Position numbers and translations under genes: made by a program. The notes under the pieces are model-generated. The model saw only the letters and a list, made by a program, of their open reading frames with translations, made no database searches and was not told where the DNA came from. This document shows positions 17,945 to 27,636 of a stretch of 64,000 nt of DNA, one piece after another. This DNA comes from Lachnospiraceae bacterium YSB2008 (GTDB lineage Bacteria; Bacillota; Clostridia; Lachnospirales; Lachnospiraceae). The DNA is taken from contig JHWR01000001.1 in assembly GCA_000687655.1 (NCBI GenBank), positions 248,001 to 312,000 of the forward strand, in the 5' to 3' direction. How positions within the stretch are numbered: the first letter of the stretch is position 1; every line of letters starts with the position of its first letter.

Positions 17945-19090
17945 TCAATCCATCTTTTTTAATTCACGCCCACTAAAGTATGCTTTTGTTCCTCGCATAA
18001 TCAGTTTTTTTATCAGCGTATAGATTTCAACTACAATAAGGGAGCAAAGGATAGTAATACCCATCTTATATAATTGTGTAACAAGAATAGATATTCCGGA
18101 ATCTGTTCTCATTTCATCCAACTTAGACATTATTCCAAAATTCGTCAATGCAGATATTATTAACACATGAACAAAATATACACCCATGGAAAGGCTGCTC
18201 AAATGTCTGATAACTGATGATATTATACGTCCACTTATTAGTTTTTTTATTCCAAAGCAAAAAACAATAAGCGAATATGAAGTAAGGACCGCAAATGATG
18301 AAAACCAAAATATCAGATGATTGGATTTACCAATTGCTGCTAAGTGGTATTGCAATACAGTTCTGACTATATTGATACATAAGAAGCTGAATAATCCCAG
18401 TATTCCAATCAAAGCTTTATTCTCAAACATTGTTTTTCTACGGTATATCATATATCCAAAAAGGATTATGAAACATGCTCCGAATGTTCCCTGAAAAGGG
18501 CTCAGAGAAAAACCTATTAGTCCATTCAAAACTATATCGTTTGCAACGATAAGTATAGATAATACTATAAATAATGTTTTGAATGAATTATGTTCCTGAT
18601 AATAATCAATAATTCTTTTCAATATCGGAAAAGCTAAGACTGCAACAACCATATAACAATATAAGTACCAAAAATGCCCTGTATATCCGATTACTGTTCG
18701 CCATCTGAGAAGTCCCTCTATAAGAAGATTAGTATAATCACTTATAGATCTCTTAAAACCGAAGAATATATCCTTCGTTCCTCCACTCAAAAAATCCCCC
18801 ATATAGAACATTAAAGCTTCATAAACAAACATAGGGACAAGCACACGTTTGATAGATCTCTTAATAACCTTTTTATAATCTGAATCAAACAGAAAGAACC
18901 CCATAATCATCCAAAAGAAAGCGACTCCATCTCCTACAAAACAGGAAATAAGTACTCCTGTTGGTCTCAGCTTATCATAGTAGTAGAATCCCTGATTTAC
19001 ATGAACTCCAATCACAACAATTGCCGCTATAATTCTTAACAGTTCAACACTTACATCTCTTTTATCATTTTGAGAAAATTTCATATTCAT
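17945..19090 (-). CDS. Acyltransferase 3 family membrane protein
   Basis: About 381 residues from ATG 19090 (GAGAG upstream; the longer frame would run into the UbiA gene stop). The N-terminal pattern DVSVELLRIIAAIVVIGVHV with the helix histidine, followed by about nine more membrane segments, places it among acyltransferase-3 proteins. It probably O-acylates a sugar of the polymer. It is the second of four such genes between 5080 and 36478, and they differ enough in sequence to have separate targets. Confidence 0.88.
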   Translation of the reverse strand: MNMKFSQNDKRDVSVELLRIIAAIVVIGVHVNQGFYYYDKLRPTGVLISCFVGDGVAFFWMIMGFFLFDSDYKKVIKRSIKRVLVPMFVYEALMFYMGDFLSGGTKDIFFGFKRSISDYTNLLIEGLLRWRTVIGYTGHFWYLYCYMVVAVLAFPILKRIIDYYQEHNSFKTLFIVLSILIVANDIVLNGLIGFSLSPFQGTFGACFIILFGYMIYRRKTMFENKALIGILGLFSFLCINIVRTVLQYHLAAIGKSNHLIFWFSSFAVLTSYSLIVFCFGIKKLISGRIISSVIRHLSSLSMGVYFVHVLIISALTNFGIMSKLDEMRTDSGISILVTQLYKMGITILCSLIVVEIYTLIKKLIMRGTKAYFSGRELKKMD

Positions 19091-19127
19091 ATCACTCTCG
19101 CACCCATGTAAATGATTGAAATCTCGA

Positions 19128-19994
19128 TTAATAAATATACAAAAAAACAAACATAACAGTTACATACAAAACGCACAATGCAAGTAACACCTTATCATGC
19201 AGTAAAACTTCAACTGGATCCCCATCAGAATCCCCTTCAATATCCATACTGTATTTTAAGGTGATAAGAAGTACAACAGGAACTGTCAGAACAAGCCTGT
19301 CAGTATTATAGAGCTTAACAGTATCATCGGCCATACTCCATAGTGCATAGAATACGTTGGCCAAAGATAAACACATAACCATGCTTTTATCCAAAAAGCC
19401 CATTGAATATGACTGCAAAACCTTCCTGGTTTCCCCATCAACGGATTGTTTAAGTTCATTTCTCCTTTTTCCCAATGCAAAATAAAATGATATTACAATA
19501 ACTGTAAGATAAAGCCAGTTTGATATCTTTGTATCGGTTACTATTGCACCATATAGTATCCTGATAATAAAGCCTGAAACTAATATGGTTATATCAAGTA
19601 TCGGTATGTTTTTAAGTCCAAAACTATACGCAACATTTAACAATAGATAAGATAACAACACTGTTGTTGACGATATTCTAAAAACAAAAGCATTAAAAAC
19701 CATAGCGAGTATGAATAGTATTACTGCCATCACACAAGCATTTTTAACACTTATTTTTCCTGAAGCAATTGGTCGCCTGCACTTCGTGGGATGGATACTA
19801 TCTTTGTTAACATCCTTTATATCATTAATAATATATACCACCGAGGAAATACAACAAAATGCGAAGAATGCAGCAACACAACTTAACAGTCTATCCCTTG
19901 AAAACATTTGTCCGCTACAAGCTAAAGCAGCAAAAACAAGTATATTTTTTATATAATGATGCACACGTATAAGCCGTATGTATGATTTAGCCAT
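19128..19994 (-). CDS. UbiA-family polyprenyl-phosphate phosphoribosyltransferase-like enzyme
   Basis: About 288 residues from ATG 19994 (GAGGTG upstream). It has eight or nine membrane helices. The first aspartate-rich motif NDIKDVNKDSIHPTKCRRP and the later ILDITILVSGFIIRILYG...FALGKRRNEL match the decaprenyl-phosphate phosphoribose synthase group (Rv3806c of Mycobacterium) rather than ubiquinone or heme enzymes. That enzyme joins phosphoribosyl pyrophosphate to polyprenyl phosphate. The next gene upstream is a HAD phosphatase, a frequent partner that could remove the 5-phosphate. The predicted product is polyprenyl-P-ribose, a donor for the GT-C-like proteins here. No DprE1/DprE2 epimerase pair is present, so conversion to arabinose is not indicated. 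Confidence 0.88.
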   Translation of the reverse strand: MAKSYIRLIRVHHYIKNILVFAALACSGQMFSRDRLLSCVAAFFAFCCISSVVYIINDIKDVNKDSIHPTKCRRPIASGKISVKNACVMAVILFILAMVFNAFVFRISSTTVLLSYLLLNVAYSFGLKNIPILDITILVSGFIIRILYGAIVTDTKISNWLYLTVIVISFYFALGKRRNELKQSVDGETRKVLQSYSMGFLDKSMVMCLSLANVFYALWSMADDTVKLYNTDRLVLTVPVVLLITLKYSMDIEGDSDGDPVEVLLHDKVLLALCVLYVTVMFVFLYIY

Positions 19995-20005
19995 ATACAC
20001 CTCGC

Positions 20006-20566
20006 TTAATCTATATTCCATTTAGTTACTGTACCATTTATAACTCTGTAAGCTCTTTTTGAAATGTGAGCAATCGGATAATCTGACAATGAATCCGAAT
20101 AGAATTCATCAACTTCATCTATATGACACTCTTTCTTGAGGCGATTCACTTTTTCTATACCTTTACAATTCAACGAACGAAAATGTCCGGTCTTTATATC
20201 GACTTTCGTAGCAATGACCCGCTCTATTCCCATGGAGCTACAGATAGGTCGTAGCAGAAATTCAGGCGAGGCAGAGATTATTATATCATCAGATTTTTTT
20301 TGTTTTAAATACCACTTATTAATCTTTCGTTTTTTGACAATCCAAAACCGTTTTACCATTAGATTGGCATCAATTCCTTGTAAAAAGCAAAAAAAGAATT
20401 CTTTAAATCTGGTTTTATCTATTTTTTTTAAAGTATATAGAATTCCACCATATAACTGCTTGGGTATAAATCTTACTAACGAAGGATTTGCTTTCAGAGA
20501 AAAAAGATAAAAATCAACTGAACTATCGCCTCTATATATAGTTCCGTCAAAATCATAAACATTCAT
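20006..20566 (-). CDS. HAD-superfamily phosphatase
   Basis: A 186-residue HAD protein of subfamily IB type. Motif I is the N-terminal VYDFDGTIYRGDSSVDF, motif II is IIISASPEFLLRP, and motif IV is in FYSDSLSDYP. It resembles the phosphatase found next to, or fused with, UbiA-type phosphoribosyl transferases, and it sits 11 bases before the UbiA start. Its probable role is to dephosphorylate polyprenyl-P-phosphoribose to polyprenyl-P-ribose. A role on another phosphate is possible because HAD substrates are hard to predict. Confidence 0.85.
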   Translation of the reverse strand: MNVYDFDGTIYRGDSSVDFYLFSLKANPSLVRFIPKQLYGGILYTLKKIDKTRFKEFFFCFLQGIDANLMVKRFWIVKKRKINKWYLKQKKSDDIIISASPEFLLRPICSSMGIERVIATKVDIKTGHFRSLNCKGIEKVNRLKKECHIDEVDEFYSDSLSDYPIAHISKRAYRVINGTVTKWNID

Positions 20567-20575
20567 AGGGATTCA

Positions 20576-22273
20576 CTACCTGCCAACCTTCCATTTTACG
20601 TTATAATATGGTAATGTATACGCTTCCTCATCATCGCGTAAGGCATCATCTATTACGTAATCAATATGCTTATCATTCAAATTATAGTAAATGCCATCAA
20701 ATCTTTCACTGTATACAGTAATTCCATCATCCAGTATCAAGCCATTCAACGAACTATTAATAGTCTTTGACTGATAATATGAATTTTTCAAGCAAACAAG
20801 CGGAATACAGCTATTCATTATTATGATGATTGACAGAACGAATCCAAATCTTCTAACAAATCTATTTCCACTTGAAACAGCAATAATCAATGCTATGATC
20901 GTCACAAAATAAATATACGGAGCATATCTCGCCCACCAGCTCTCCTTTATTACCAGAGAAAGTCCTATACACACAATTACATTTAACAATACCAAATAAT
21001 ACTTTCTGTCTCTTTTTGAAACTATAACATATACCAGTATTATTATGACAGATAGTACCAGAATACCACTAAAAAGGATGCCAAAGCCGGATATTCTGTT
21101 ATCAACATTGCCTAGGTACTGCTTTTCATAATTCCAAAATACTGAAAATGGCATCTTAAGAATCGGTTTATGATCACTATTGATATTAATATTATCTAAT
21201 CTTGAAAATAAAGATATCATCAGGTTTTTAACGCGATTTCCTCCAACAAATGGTGAATTTGACGTCATGATATCCATTTTATTCACACCGGTCAAAGGAA
21301 ATGTCGGTGAACCATGTCTTATAGTATTGGTAATATATGTTGAATATCCCACAAAACACGTGGTAACTACTGCAAGAGCCGCAAACACAAAAAAGCCGGG
21401 TAAAACTCTCTTAAACCACATTTGACCGGCTCTATACTCTTTCCATGAATCAAAGAGGAAATATACTATACAGAACACACCTCCATATAATAGTCCAGTA
21501 AACTTAATGTTTCCACATATTATCATTGATCCAAATATCAAACTATATGATATCTTTTTGTCAAAGAGACTTTTTTCACTCAGCATAAGTAATGCTATTA
21601 TCAACAATTCAAGCAAAGAGCAAAGAAGTCCATCTATGTAAAATGATAAACACTGTTGTACTGAAATCGGATTCAAAGCAAGGCACGCCGCAATAGAAAT
21701 ACGATATAAAAAGCCAATATTCTTTTTCTTAAAATAGTAGTACGAAACCGAAAAAACGCACAGCATTATCATCAAAGTGTACACCTTGCCGCACTCTATA
21801 TTTCCGGTAACCAAATAAACACTTGCAGCAAAAAACCAAGATCCTTTACAGTAAACCTCACTCCAGAAATAGTTGCTCGGATCCTCTATTTCTGCACTTA
21901 CATCATGCACCAGCTTTTCTTTGACGGGATTCCACCCATCCTTAAGTAGCCCGACCGCCAGTTTATGATATGCATTGCCATCCCAGGTAAGATCATAAAA
22001 TTTACCCACAATAAAAGCTAATATAATGAAAACAAATACTGATAAAAGAATCTCGATAACAAATCTTTCATCCAGAGTTTCATTATAAAGCAGATACAGT
22101 GTTACTATCGCAAGTATAAAGGCAATCGGTAAGGTTATCCACGAAATATGTAATCCCAGAAAAAAACCACCACTTACAATAACAATGTCAAATGCCAGAG
22201 TATATAGTATAATCTGTCCAATATGAAATAGCATATCTGAAAATATGTTCTTTTTAATTACACTATTCATCAT
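20576..22273 (-). CDS. GT-C-like polytopic membrane protein
   Basis: 565 residues with about 11-12 membrane segments and a C-terminal outside domain. After the third helix comes YDLTWDGNAYHKLAVGLLKDGWNP, with an acidic residue in the first large outside loop as in GT-C glycosyltransferases. Its start lies 13 bases after the stop of the acyltransferase that ends at 22287, and it is followed directly by the HAD/UbiA pair. It is a good candidate to use the polyprenyl-P-ribose made by the next two genes. This link is an inference from gene order only. Confidence 0.78.
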   Translation of the reverse strand: MMNSVIKKNIFSDMLFHIGQIILYTLAFDIVIVSGGFFLGLHISWITLPIAFILAIVTLYLLYNETLDERFVIEILLSVFVFIILAFIVGKFYDLTWDGNAYHKLAVGLLKDGWNPVKEKLVHDVSAEIEDPSNYFWSEVYCKGSWFFAASVYLVTGNIECGKVYTLMIMLCVFSVSYYYFKKKNIGFLYRISIAACLALNPISVQQCLSFYIDGLLCSLLELLIIALLMLSEKSLFDKKISYSLIFGSMIICGNIKFTGLLYGGVFCIVYFLFDSWKEYRAGQMWFKRVLPGFFVFAALAVVTTCFVGYSTYITNTIRHGSPTFPLTGVNKMDIMTSNSPFVGGNRVKNLMISLFSRLDNININSDHKPILKMPFSVFWNYEKQYLGNVDNRISGFGILFSGILVLSVIIILVYVIVSKRDRKYYLVLLNVIVCIGLSLVIKESWWARYAPYIYFVTIIALIIAVSSGNRFVRRFGFVLSIIIIMNSCIPLVCLKNSYYQSKTINSSLNGLILDDGITVYSERFDGIYYNLNDKHIDYVIDDALRDDEEAYTLPYYNVKWKVGR

Positions 22274-22286
22274 TCTATACCAAAAC

Positions 22287-23327
22287 TTACGGAAGCATAA
22301 TCCTAAACAGTTTAGTCTTCCTTAATACATATGTCACAAAACAGCAAATACAAATCACTACAAATGGCATACAGAGTCTATATACTATAGATCTTATCGG
22401 AAGGTTAAACAATCTTACAATAAAGTCTATAACAAACCAATGAAGCAAATACACAGAAAATGTATATTTATCCAGTATTTCAATCAATTTTCTAATTGGT
22501 TTGATATTATTCTTCTGACTTACTTGCTTTATGAAAACAAATATCCCGACAGAGTATATTAGAGCAGGTAAAGCAGTATATCCTTTAAAGAATTTAGATA
22601 CCTCTCCCGCATTTACTGAATAGATATATGTTCCAAATAAATGAAGTAAGAACGCACCGATAGAAAAAGAATAAAGAACAATCCTATGTATTGTTTTTAA
22701 TTCAATTTTACTGATCACATATCCTAATAGTATATATATTATATACCCTTGCCCACAGTCAAAAGATAAAACATTTGGTAAATACGCAAATCTTTCAAAC
22801 TTGCAAACAAACGGTAACAAGTAATTAATTACAAAGCTTATTGAAATAGCATAAGTAAATAGCTTTAATTTCCTATCTTTCGGAATAGCCGCAACCAAAG
22901 GCATACATAAATACACACTGAATAACGGAATAAAAAACCAATAAACCGGAACATACTTATAAGTAATAATATCTCGTGGAAAGTTCAAAATGAACTCAGC
23001 ATTTAGTTTTACGCCGCCAAGAATCAGGGCATATGCTGCACCTACTGTATTCCATATCAGAAAAGGAATAACCGTTTTATGTACTCTTCTGGCAAAAAAG
23101 GTTTTTGTGTCATATCTATCATAATAGTCCAACAACGTTGCACCTGAAATCATAAAGAACACCGGAACTGCGTAGTAAAACAACGCATCAATAATATTGG
23201 CTGTTTTCCAATATCTTTCGGAACTATATGTCCAAAAGCATTGATTTACATGCAAGAAAACTACTGCAATCATTGATACAACCGACGCTACACTTAAATA
23301 TTCTTTTTTTGTTGTATTCTTATCCAT
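22287..23327 (-). CDS. Acyltransferase 3 family membrane protein
   Basis: 346 residues. The N-terminus carries YLSVASVVSMIAVVFLHVNQ with the family's helix histidine, and PVFFMISGATLLDYYDR, a pattern typical of OafA/WecH-like acyltransferases. About ten membrane helices follow. The start overlaps the end of the polymerase-like gene at 23294, so the two are translationally coupled. Likely O-acetylates the polymer. Confidence 0.88.
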   Translation of the reverse strand: MDKNTTKKEYLSVASVVSMIAVVFLHVNQCFWTYSSERYWKTANIIDALFYYAVPVFFMISGATLLDYYDRYDTKTFFARRVHKTVIPFLIWNTVGAAYALILGGVKLNAEFILNFPRDIITYKYVPVYWFFIPLFSVYLCMPLVAAIPKDRKLKLFTYAISISFVINYLLPFVCKFERFAYLPNVLSFDCGQGYIIYILLGYVISKIELKTIHRIVLYSFSIGAFLLHLFGTYIYSVNAGEVSKFFKGYTALPALIYSVGIFVFIKQVSQKNNIKPIRKLIEILDKYTFSVYLLHWFVIDFIVRLFNLPIRSIVYRLCMPFVVICICCFVTYVLRKTKLFRIMLP

Positions 23328-24559
23328 GAATTCTTTTTCCGGTAAACTAGTATATCCTTATGTTCATAATTCTTTTTAATCACTCCAAAAGCAGTCAAAA
23401 CAAATGGAGTGTAAACAATTGATAACAGCTGTGGATCCGTACATGAATGGAGTCCGACTATAACAAGAATCCATGTAAAAACAGCATCTTTTTTCCAAAT
23501 ACTGTCAATCATAAGAATCATATAAAGAACCATAATCAGCACAAGCATCACTATTCCATATCTGATAATTATGTTCCAGTATGAACAATCTACAAAAAGG
23601 TAATTATCTGTCCCTCTGTAACCCGCTGTTCTCCATTCAAAATCATGTCCAAACATATGAATACCATATTCAGAAATGGCATCGTTAGTAAGTTGCAGTC
23701 TCCTGGATAAAACTCTATTAAGTCCCTTCATCCACTCGACTTCTGAGTCATATTTTATTCCGAGATAGAGTGACACTCCCAGATATATAGGCCACGAAAT
23801 GATTGCCATAGTTTTAACAAGCAGGTTATTATCTACATTATAATTACAAGTCTCTTTGATGAATTTGATTATGTATGCCACCACGATAAACAGCATTACT
23901 TCGTAGTATATAGCACGTGTATTTGTAACCTTATATAAAACATAATTTATAATTAGTGCCAATATAACAAGTAATAGGTTGCGGCGCTTGTTCCTCAGAG
24001 AATACGCCAGCATAAGCACAATTGACATAAAACAATTTGGCACTTTCGTAGGATAATCAAACCCCAGAAAACTTCTGCTTACAATTCCATCTTCTGTCAT
24101 TCTATCTACATTTTCAAAGTATAATTCGTATTCACTGAAAGCTCCTACTAAATCAAGTATTATCACAAATGAAATATATGCTATCATAAAAATAGCTGCA
24201 ATTAGGAAAACTCGTTCAAGATTAATATTTTCAGCCGCAACTATAAAAAGAGCTACCATAATTAATTCTCTTAATTTTCCGGCCGACAAAAGTGTAAGAA
24301 GAAAAATCGCAGAAACAATAATCATCAATATAGTGTTACTATATCTCTTATCTAATAGAATAACTGTTAGCAATAACGAAGTAATTGGTATAAAATAAAA
24401 ATACCTAAAAAAAGGGGGGTCAATCCCCCCCACGTAGTATTGTGAGGAAACGTATAGTTCCCTAAAGATATAAATGATCAATGCTGCAAGATACAAAAAA
24501 TCATTATTTTTTATCTTCTTATCAGATATCACTAATTCTTTCCTTTTATTCTCAGTCAA
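23294..24559 (-). CDS. O-antigen polymerase/ligase-like membrane protein (Wzy-like)
   Basis: 421 residues with about 10-12 membrane segments and one larger outside loop around residues 255-330 containing arginines (GLNRVLSRRLQLTNDAISEYG, HDFEWRTAGYRGTDNYLFVD), as is usual for Wzy and WaaL proteins. Sequence conservation is low in these families. The assignment rests on topology, the NYLFVD-type loop and the position directly after a Wzz-like gene. It would join repeat units on polyprenyl diphosphate outside the membrane. Confidence 0.8.
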   Translation of the reverse strand: MTENKRKELVISDKKIKNNDFLYLAALIIYIFRELYVSSQYYVGGIDPPFFRYFYFIPITSLLLTVILLDKRYSNTILMIIVSAIFLLTLLSAGKLRELIMVALFIVAAENINLERVFLIAAIFMIAYISFVIILDLVGAFSEYELYFENVDRMTEDGIVSRSFLGFDYPTKVPNCFMSIVLMLAYSLRNKRRNLLLVILALIINYVLYKVTNTRAIYYEVMLFIVVAYIIKFIKETCNYNVDNNLLVKTMAIISWPIYLGVSLYLGIKYDSEVEWMKGLNRVLSRRLQLTNDAISEYGIHMFGHDFEWRTAGYRGTDNYLFVDCSYWNIIIRYGIVMLVLIMVLYMILMIDSIWKKDAVFTWILVIVGLHSCTDPQLLSIVYTPFVLTAFGVIKKNYEHKDILVYRKKNSWIRIQQKKNI

Positions 24560-25772
24560 CTAAAACTACACCAAGATTCTTTACTCTGGTGTTATCATAC
24601 AGAACATATGCATCCTCCAAATCCCTCATAAGTGTTTTCCCATATTTGGAAAGCATTAATATAGCGTCACTTTTACCTACAAACTTTAAAGAATCAGCGC
24701 TGCCCTTTATATCATCAGAGAGAATAACAATAAGATCATTTTCGTTTTTCATTTTATCTATTATGCTATCATCTGATATTTGACCGGACATAAGAACAGC
24801 ACTTTTTGTTTTTGAGTTTTGTAAAAACTTCTCAATATTCTCTTTAATGCCACCAATTTCAGAATACGCATCAATAGGCGAAATCATCAGTATCTTTCCA
24901 AAATCACTTTCCAGTGCTTTAGTCAACACTTTTTCTGTATCTATACCTGTAGTTTTTTTAGTATGTATTGTTCCAAAAGGTATAAAACCTACATATTCTA
25001 TATCACGATAGGTTCTGACCGAGTCCTTACATATGTAAATTATAATTAACGCAACTAAAGTCAGCATTAATCCGATAAGTGCACCGGCTATAAGGTGTTT
25101 AAGAACACTCTTCTTGTTTATTACCTTCTTATTAACTACATTGGTCTCCGATGGCATGCTTGCCGGATCCAATATCCTTGCATCTTCTGCAAGTCCAAAC
25201 TCTACAGCCTTATCCACGAAAATTGAAGCCACTTTTTCGGCAACATCATGAGCTCTCTTGGCATCAACATCAGTTACAACTATGTTCATAACATGAGCTC
25301 CCTGCATATTCTTGTTTACCATCCATGAAAGCTCTTCTCCATTCAGATTCTTCATATCATCATATGAATTCAAATCCAACTCATCGATAATCTGATCCAT
25401 AGTAGCTTCGCTTACACACATAAGAAGTGCATCATTTGATAATTGAACAAGAATATTATTACTATCTACCTTCTCACCCGCCTTTAGATTTCCATAATTG
25501 AAATCTATGTAGACTCTTGCTCTGGACTCCACTGTTCCTGCCGGCCTATAGGCATCAGTAAAATTCGTGGACTGATTAAAATATGCATCCCTATTCTGTT
25601 TTACGATTGAATAAATAGTATTCGAGGAACCGCTATAAAACTTACCATTTTTATACCCATATGCTAAAAGAATTCCCGCAAAAACAAAAGCAACTATCAA
25701 TACGATGAACAAATGCTCCCACACATACTTTATAAACTGCTTCGCATCAAAATATCTATTTTTATCACTCAT
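24552..25772 (-). CDS. Wzz/CpsC-like chain-length protein with degenerate kinase-like C-terminus
   Basis: 406 residues: a cytoplasmic N-terminus, a membrane helix at ~22-38, an outside coil-rich region, a second helix at ~225-245, and a C-terminal cytoplasmic domain of ~150 residues. This is the Wzz/CpsC topology controlling polysaccharide length. The C-terminal part has the alternating hydrophobic strands of a bacterial tyrosine kinase (KILMISPIDAYSE... ending LGVVLVD), but the place of the Walker A GKS/T has no glycine-lysine, so ATP binding is unlikely. It overlaps the Wzy-like gene by eight bases. Confidence 0.85.
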   Translation of the reverse strand: MSDKNRYFDAKQFIKYVWEHLFIVLIVAFVFAGILLAYGYKNGKFYSGSSNTIYSIVKQNRDAYFNQSTNFTDAYRPAGTVESRARVYIDFNYGNLKAGEKVDSNNILVQLSNDALLMCVSEATMDQIIDELDLNSYDDMKNLNGEELSWMVNKNMQGAHVMNIVVTDVDAKRAHDVAEKVASIFVDKAVEFGLAEDARILDPASMPSETNVVNKKVINKKSVLKHLIAGALIGLMLTLVALIIIYICKDSVRTYRDIEYVGFIPFGTIHTKKTTGIDTEKVLTKALESDFGKILMISPIDAYSEIGGIKENIEKFLQNSKTKSAVLMSGQISDDSIIDKMKNENDLIVILSDDIKGSADSLKFVGKSDAILMLSKYGKTLMRDLEDAYVLYDNTRVKNLGVVLVD

Positions 25773-25793
25773 GATAACCTTCCTCTTTACATA

Positions 25794-26744
25794 CTACTTA
25801 TAAACAACACTTTTATAAGACTTTATCCCCAGTAACCTAAATACCTTTATTCTCTTCCTTGTCGTAGCATAGAATTCTCGATAGTTTTGCTTAATCAATT
25901 GATCAAATCTATACAATTCTCTTGCATGTTCTTCGGTAGGCTCAAGGTTTAAGAACACCAGATATGTTTGACTTACCAGAGTTTTTATCTTTTCGTTATA
26001 AAGCTTTTTGATATTTATATCTGTTATGCACGTATTCCTTTTTAGAAGTTTAGTTGTCACGTGAACCAGATTCAGATAGTGTTTTCTGTAACTCGCCATA
26101 CTCACACTTTGACCTGCCCTACCCATTCGATATGCATATACTTCTATAGGGCAAAAATGGACTGTCTTCACGTTTTCTACTGAAAGCATTACAAATTCTT
26201 CGTCTGTGTAAAAACAATTCTCTGAAATAGTAATCCTATCCTTTATCACGGACGTCTTAAAAGTACAATGATGCATTCCGAATCTTCCCGTTAAAAACTC
26301 ATACTCTAAGTCAACGGTTCTACCAATGGGTGCATCTTCCTTTATCGAATGCAATTCAATCTCTTCAGAATCATCATAAAATACAATATATGGATTGTAT
26401 ACCATATCTGCATCTATTTCCTGTAATGCTCTTACAAATGCATCGATATTTGTGAAGTAATCATCACCATCCAATAGTTTAAAATACTTTCCATGAGAGT
26501 TTTTTAGACCGTAATTAACCGTGGAACCCCATCCACCATTTTCTTTATCGATCAATCTAAAAGTATCCGGATATTTATCCTGATATTCCTTGGCTATCTC
26601 CGGTGTACTATCAGTACTTCCATCATTAACAATCAACACTTCAAGAACATCCATGATTTCATTATTAACTAGTGAATCCAACGTCATACGAAGGAATTTT
26701 TCAACATTATATGCTGCTATAGAGACAGTAAGAATCTTATTCAT
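25794..26744 (-). CDS. GT2 glycosyltransferase
   Basis: About 316 residues from ATG 26744 (AAGGA upstream; a longer start would overlap the preceding gene further). The N-terminus MNKILTVSIAAYNVEKFLRM, then LIVNDGSTDSTPEIA and KLLDGDDYFT, are the GT-A fold marks of family 2. The protein has no membrane helix, so it works on the inner face on lipid-linked intermediates. Sugar specificity is unknown. It is one of three adjacent GT2 genes. Confidence 0.9.
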   Translation of the reverse strand: MNKILTVSIAAYNVEKFLRMTLDSLVNNEIMDVLEVLIVNDGSTDSTPEIAKEYQDKYPDTFRLIDKENGGWGSTVNYGLKNSHGKYFKLLDGDDYFTNIDAFVRALQEIDADMVYNPYIVFYDDSEEIELHSIKEDAPIGRTVDLEYEFLTGRFGMHHCTFKTSVIKDRITISENCFYTDEEFVMLSVENVKTVHFCPIEVYAYRMGRAGQSVSMASYRKHYLNLVHVTTKLLKRNTCITDINIKKLYNEKIKTLVSQTYLVFLNLEPTEEHARELYRFDQLIKQNYREFYATTRKRIKVFRLLGIKSYKSVVYK

Positions 26745-27636
26745 AATAATAATCCTTATATACTTCGAAAGAATCAATCATATTGGAATACTTAAATACT
26801 ACATAATCCTTAATATCATCATACGCTTTTATACTTGAAATACCATGCATATGTCTAACTTTAAGATTTGGAGTATATAGTAATATGTAGCCCTTCTTTC
26901 TGCATTTTTCTGATAATAATAATTCTTCAAAATAAAACTGTGTTTCGGGATAAAACAGTTTTTCATTATCTTGAATATAAAGATCGGTAAATATCAAAAA
27001 TGATCCCGACAAGACCGGGTTGATTATATCCTTATTCTGCCTATTTAGCTTTTTGTTACCTGTAATGCATCTTATTGCACTAATAATAAAGGCAGGAAGA
27101 TACTTTTTAATTGCATTCTTTCGAATCCGATTAGCTTCCCAACTGACACTTTCTTCAATATTACTTAATCTACCTCTTATATCAACCATATTCTGTTCAA
27201 CCAAAGCAATATCAGGATACGTTTCATAAAGTGGTGATTGATGCTCAGCCACAGTCGGAGCATATATATCCGGGCCAATAACATGACAATCGTATGCTTT
27301 TCGTATGCATACAAGTCTCTTCAAAAAATCCTTCTGACGAACTACGATATCATTGTTTGATGCAATAATAAACTTCGGATTATAGTTTTTTGCTATCTCA
27401 TAGGCTTTATTATTACCTCTGCTGAAGCCATCTTTTTCAGTATTGCAAAACACTTTTATGTTATTTTGTGTCTTGTAGTGTTCTCTCAAAACTTCATAAC
27501 TACCATCAAATGATCCATTATCATATATCAATATCAAACACTTCTCAATGCCGTGAAGTTTAAGTATAGAATCTACACATTTCATAGTTTCCACATAGTT
27601 TTTATAATGTAGTATTATGAATGTGGCCAGTATCAT
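26737..27636 (-). CDS. GT2 glycosyltransferase, rhamnosyl/galactofuranosyl-type
   Basis: 299 residues beginning MILATFIILHYKNYVETMKCV, with LIYDNGSFDGSYEVL and ASNNDIVV in the place of the DxD motif. The SNNDI version and FYFEELLLSEKCRKKG near the C-terminus are typical of the WbbL/GlfT-like branch of GT2, which often transfers rhamnose or galactofuranose. Four-base overlap with the previous gene (27633) indicates coupling. Confidence 0.88.
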   Translation of the reverse strand: MILATFIILHYKNYVETMKCVDSILKLHGIEKCLILIYDNGSFDGSYEVLREHYKTQNNIKVFCNTEKDGFSRGNNKAYEIAKNYNPKFIIASNNDIVVRQKDFLKRLVCIRKAYDCHVIGPDIYAPTVAEHQSPLYETYPDIALVEQNMVDIRGRLSNIEESVSWEANRIRKNAIKKYLPAFIISAIRCITGNKKLNRQNKDIINPVLSGSFLIFTDLYIQDNEKLFYPETQFYFEELLLSEKCRKKGYILLYTPNLKVRHMHGISSIKAYDDIKDYVVFKYSNMIDSFEVYKDYYYE

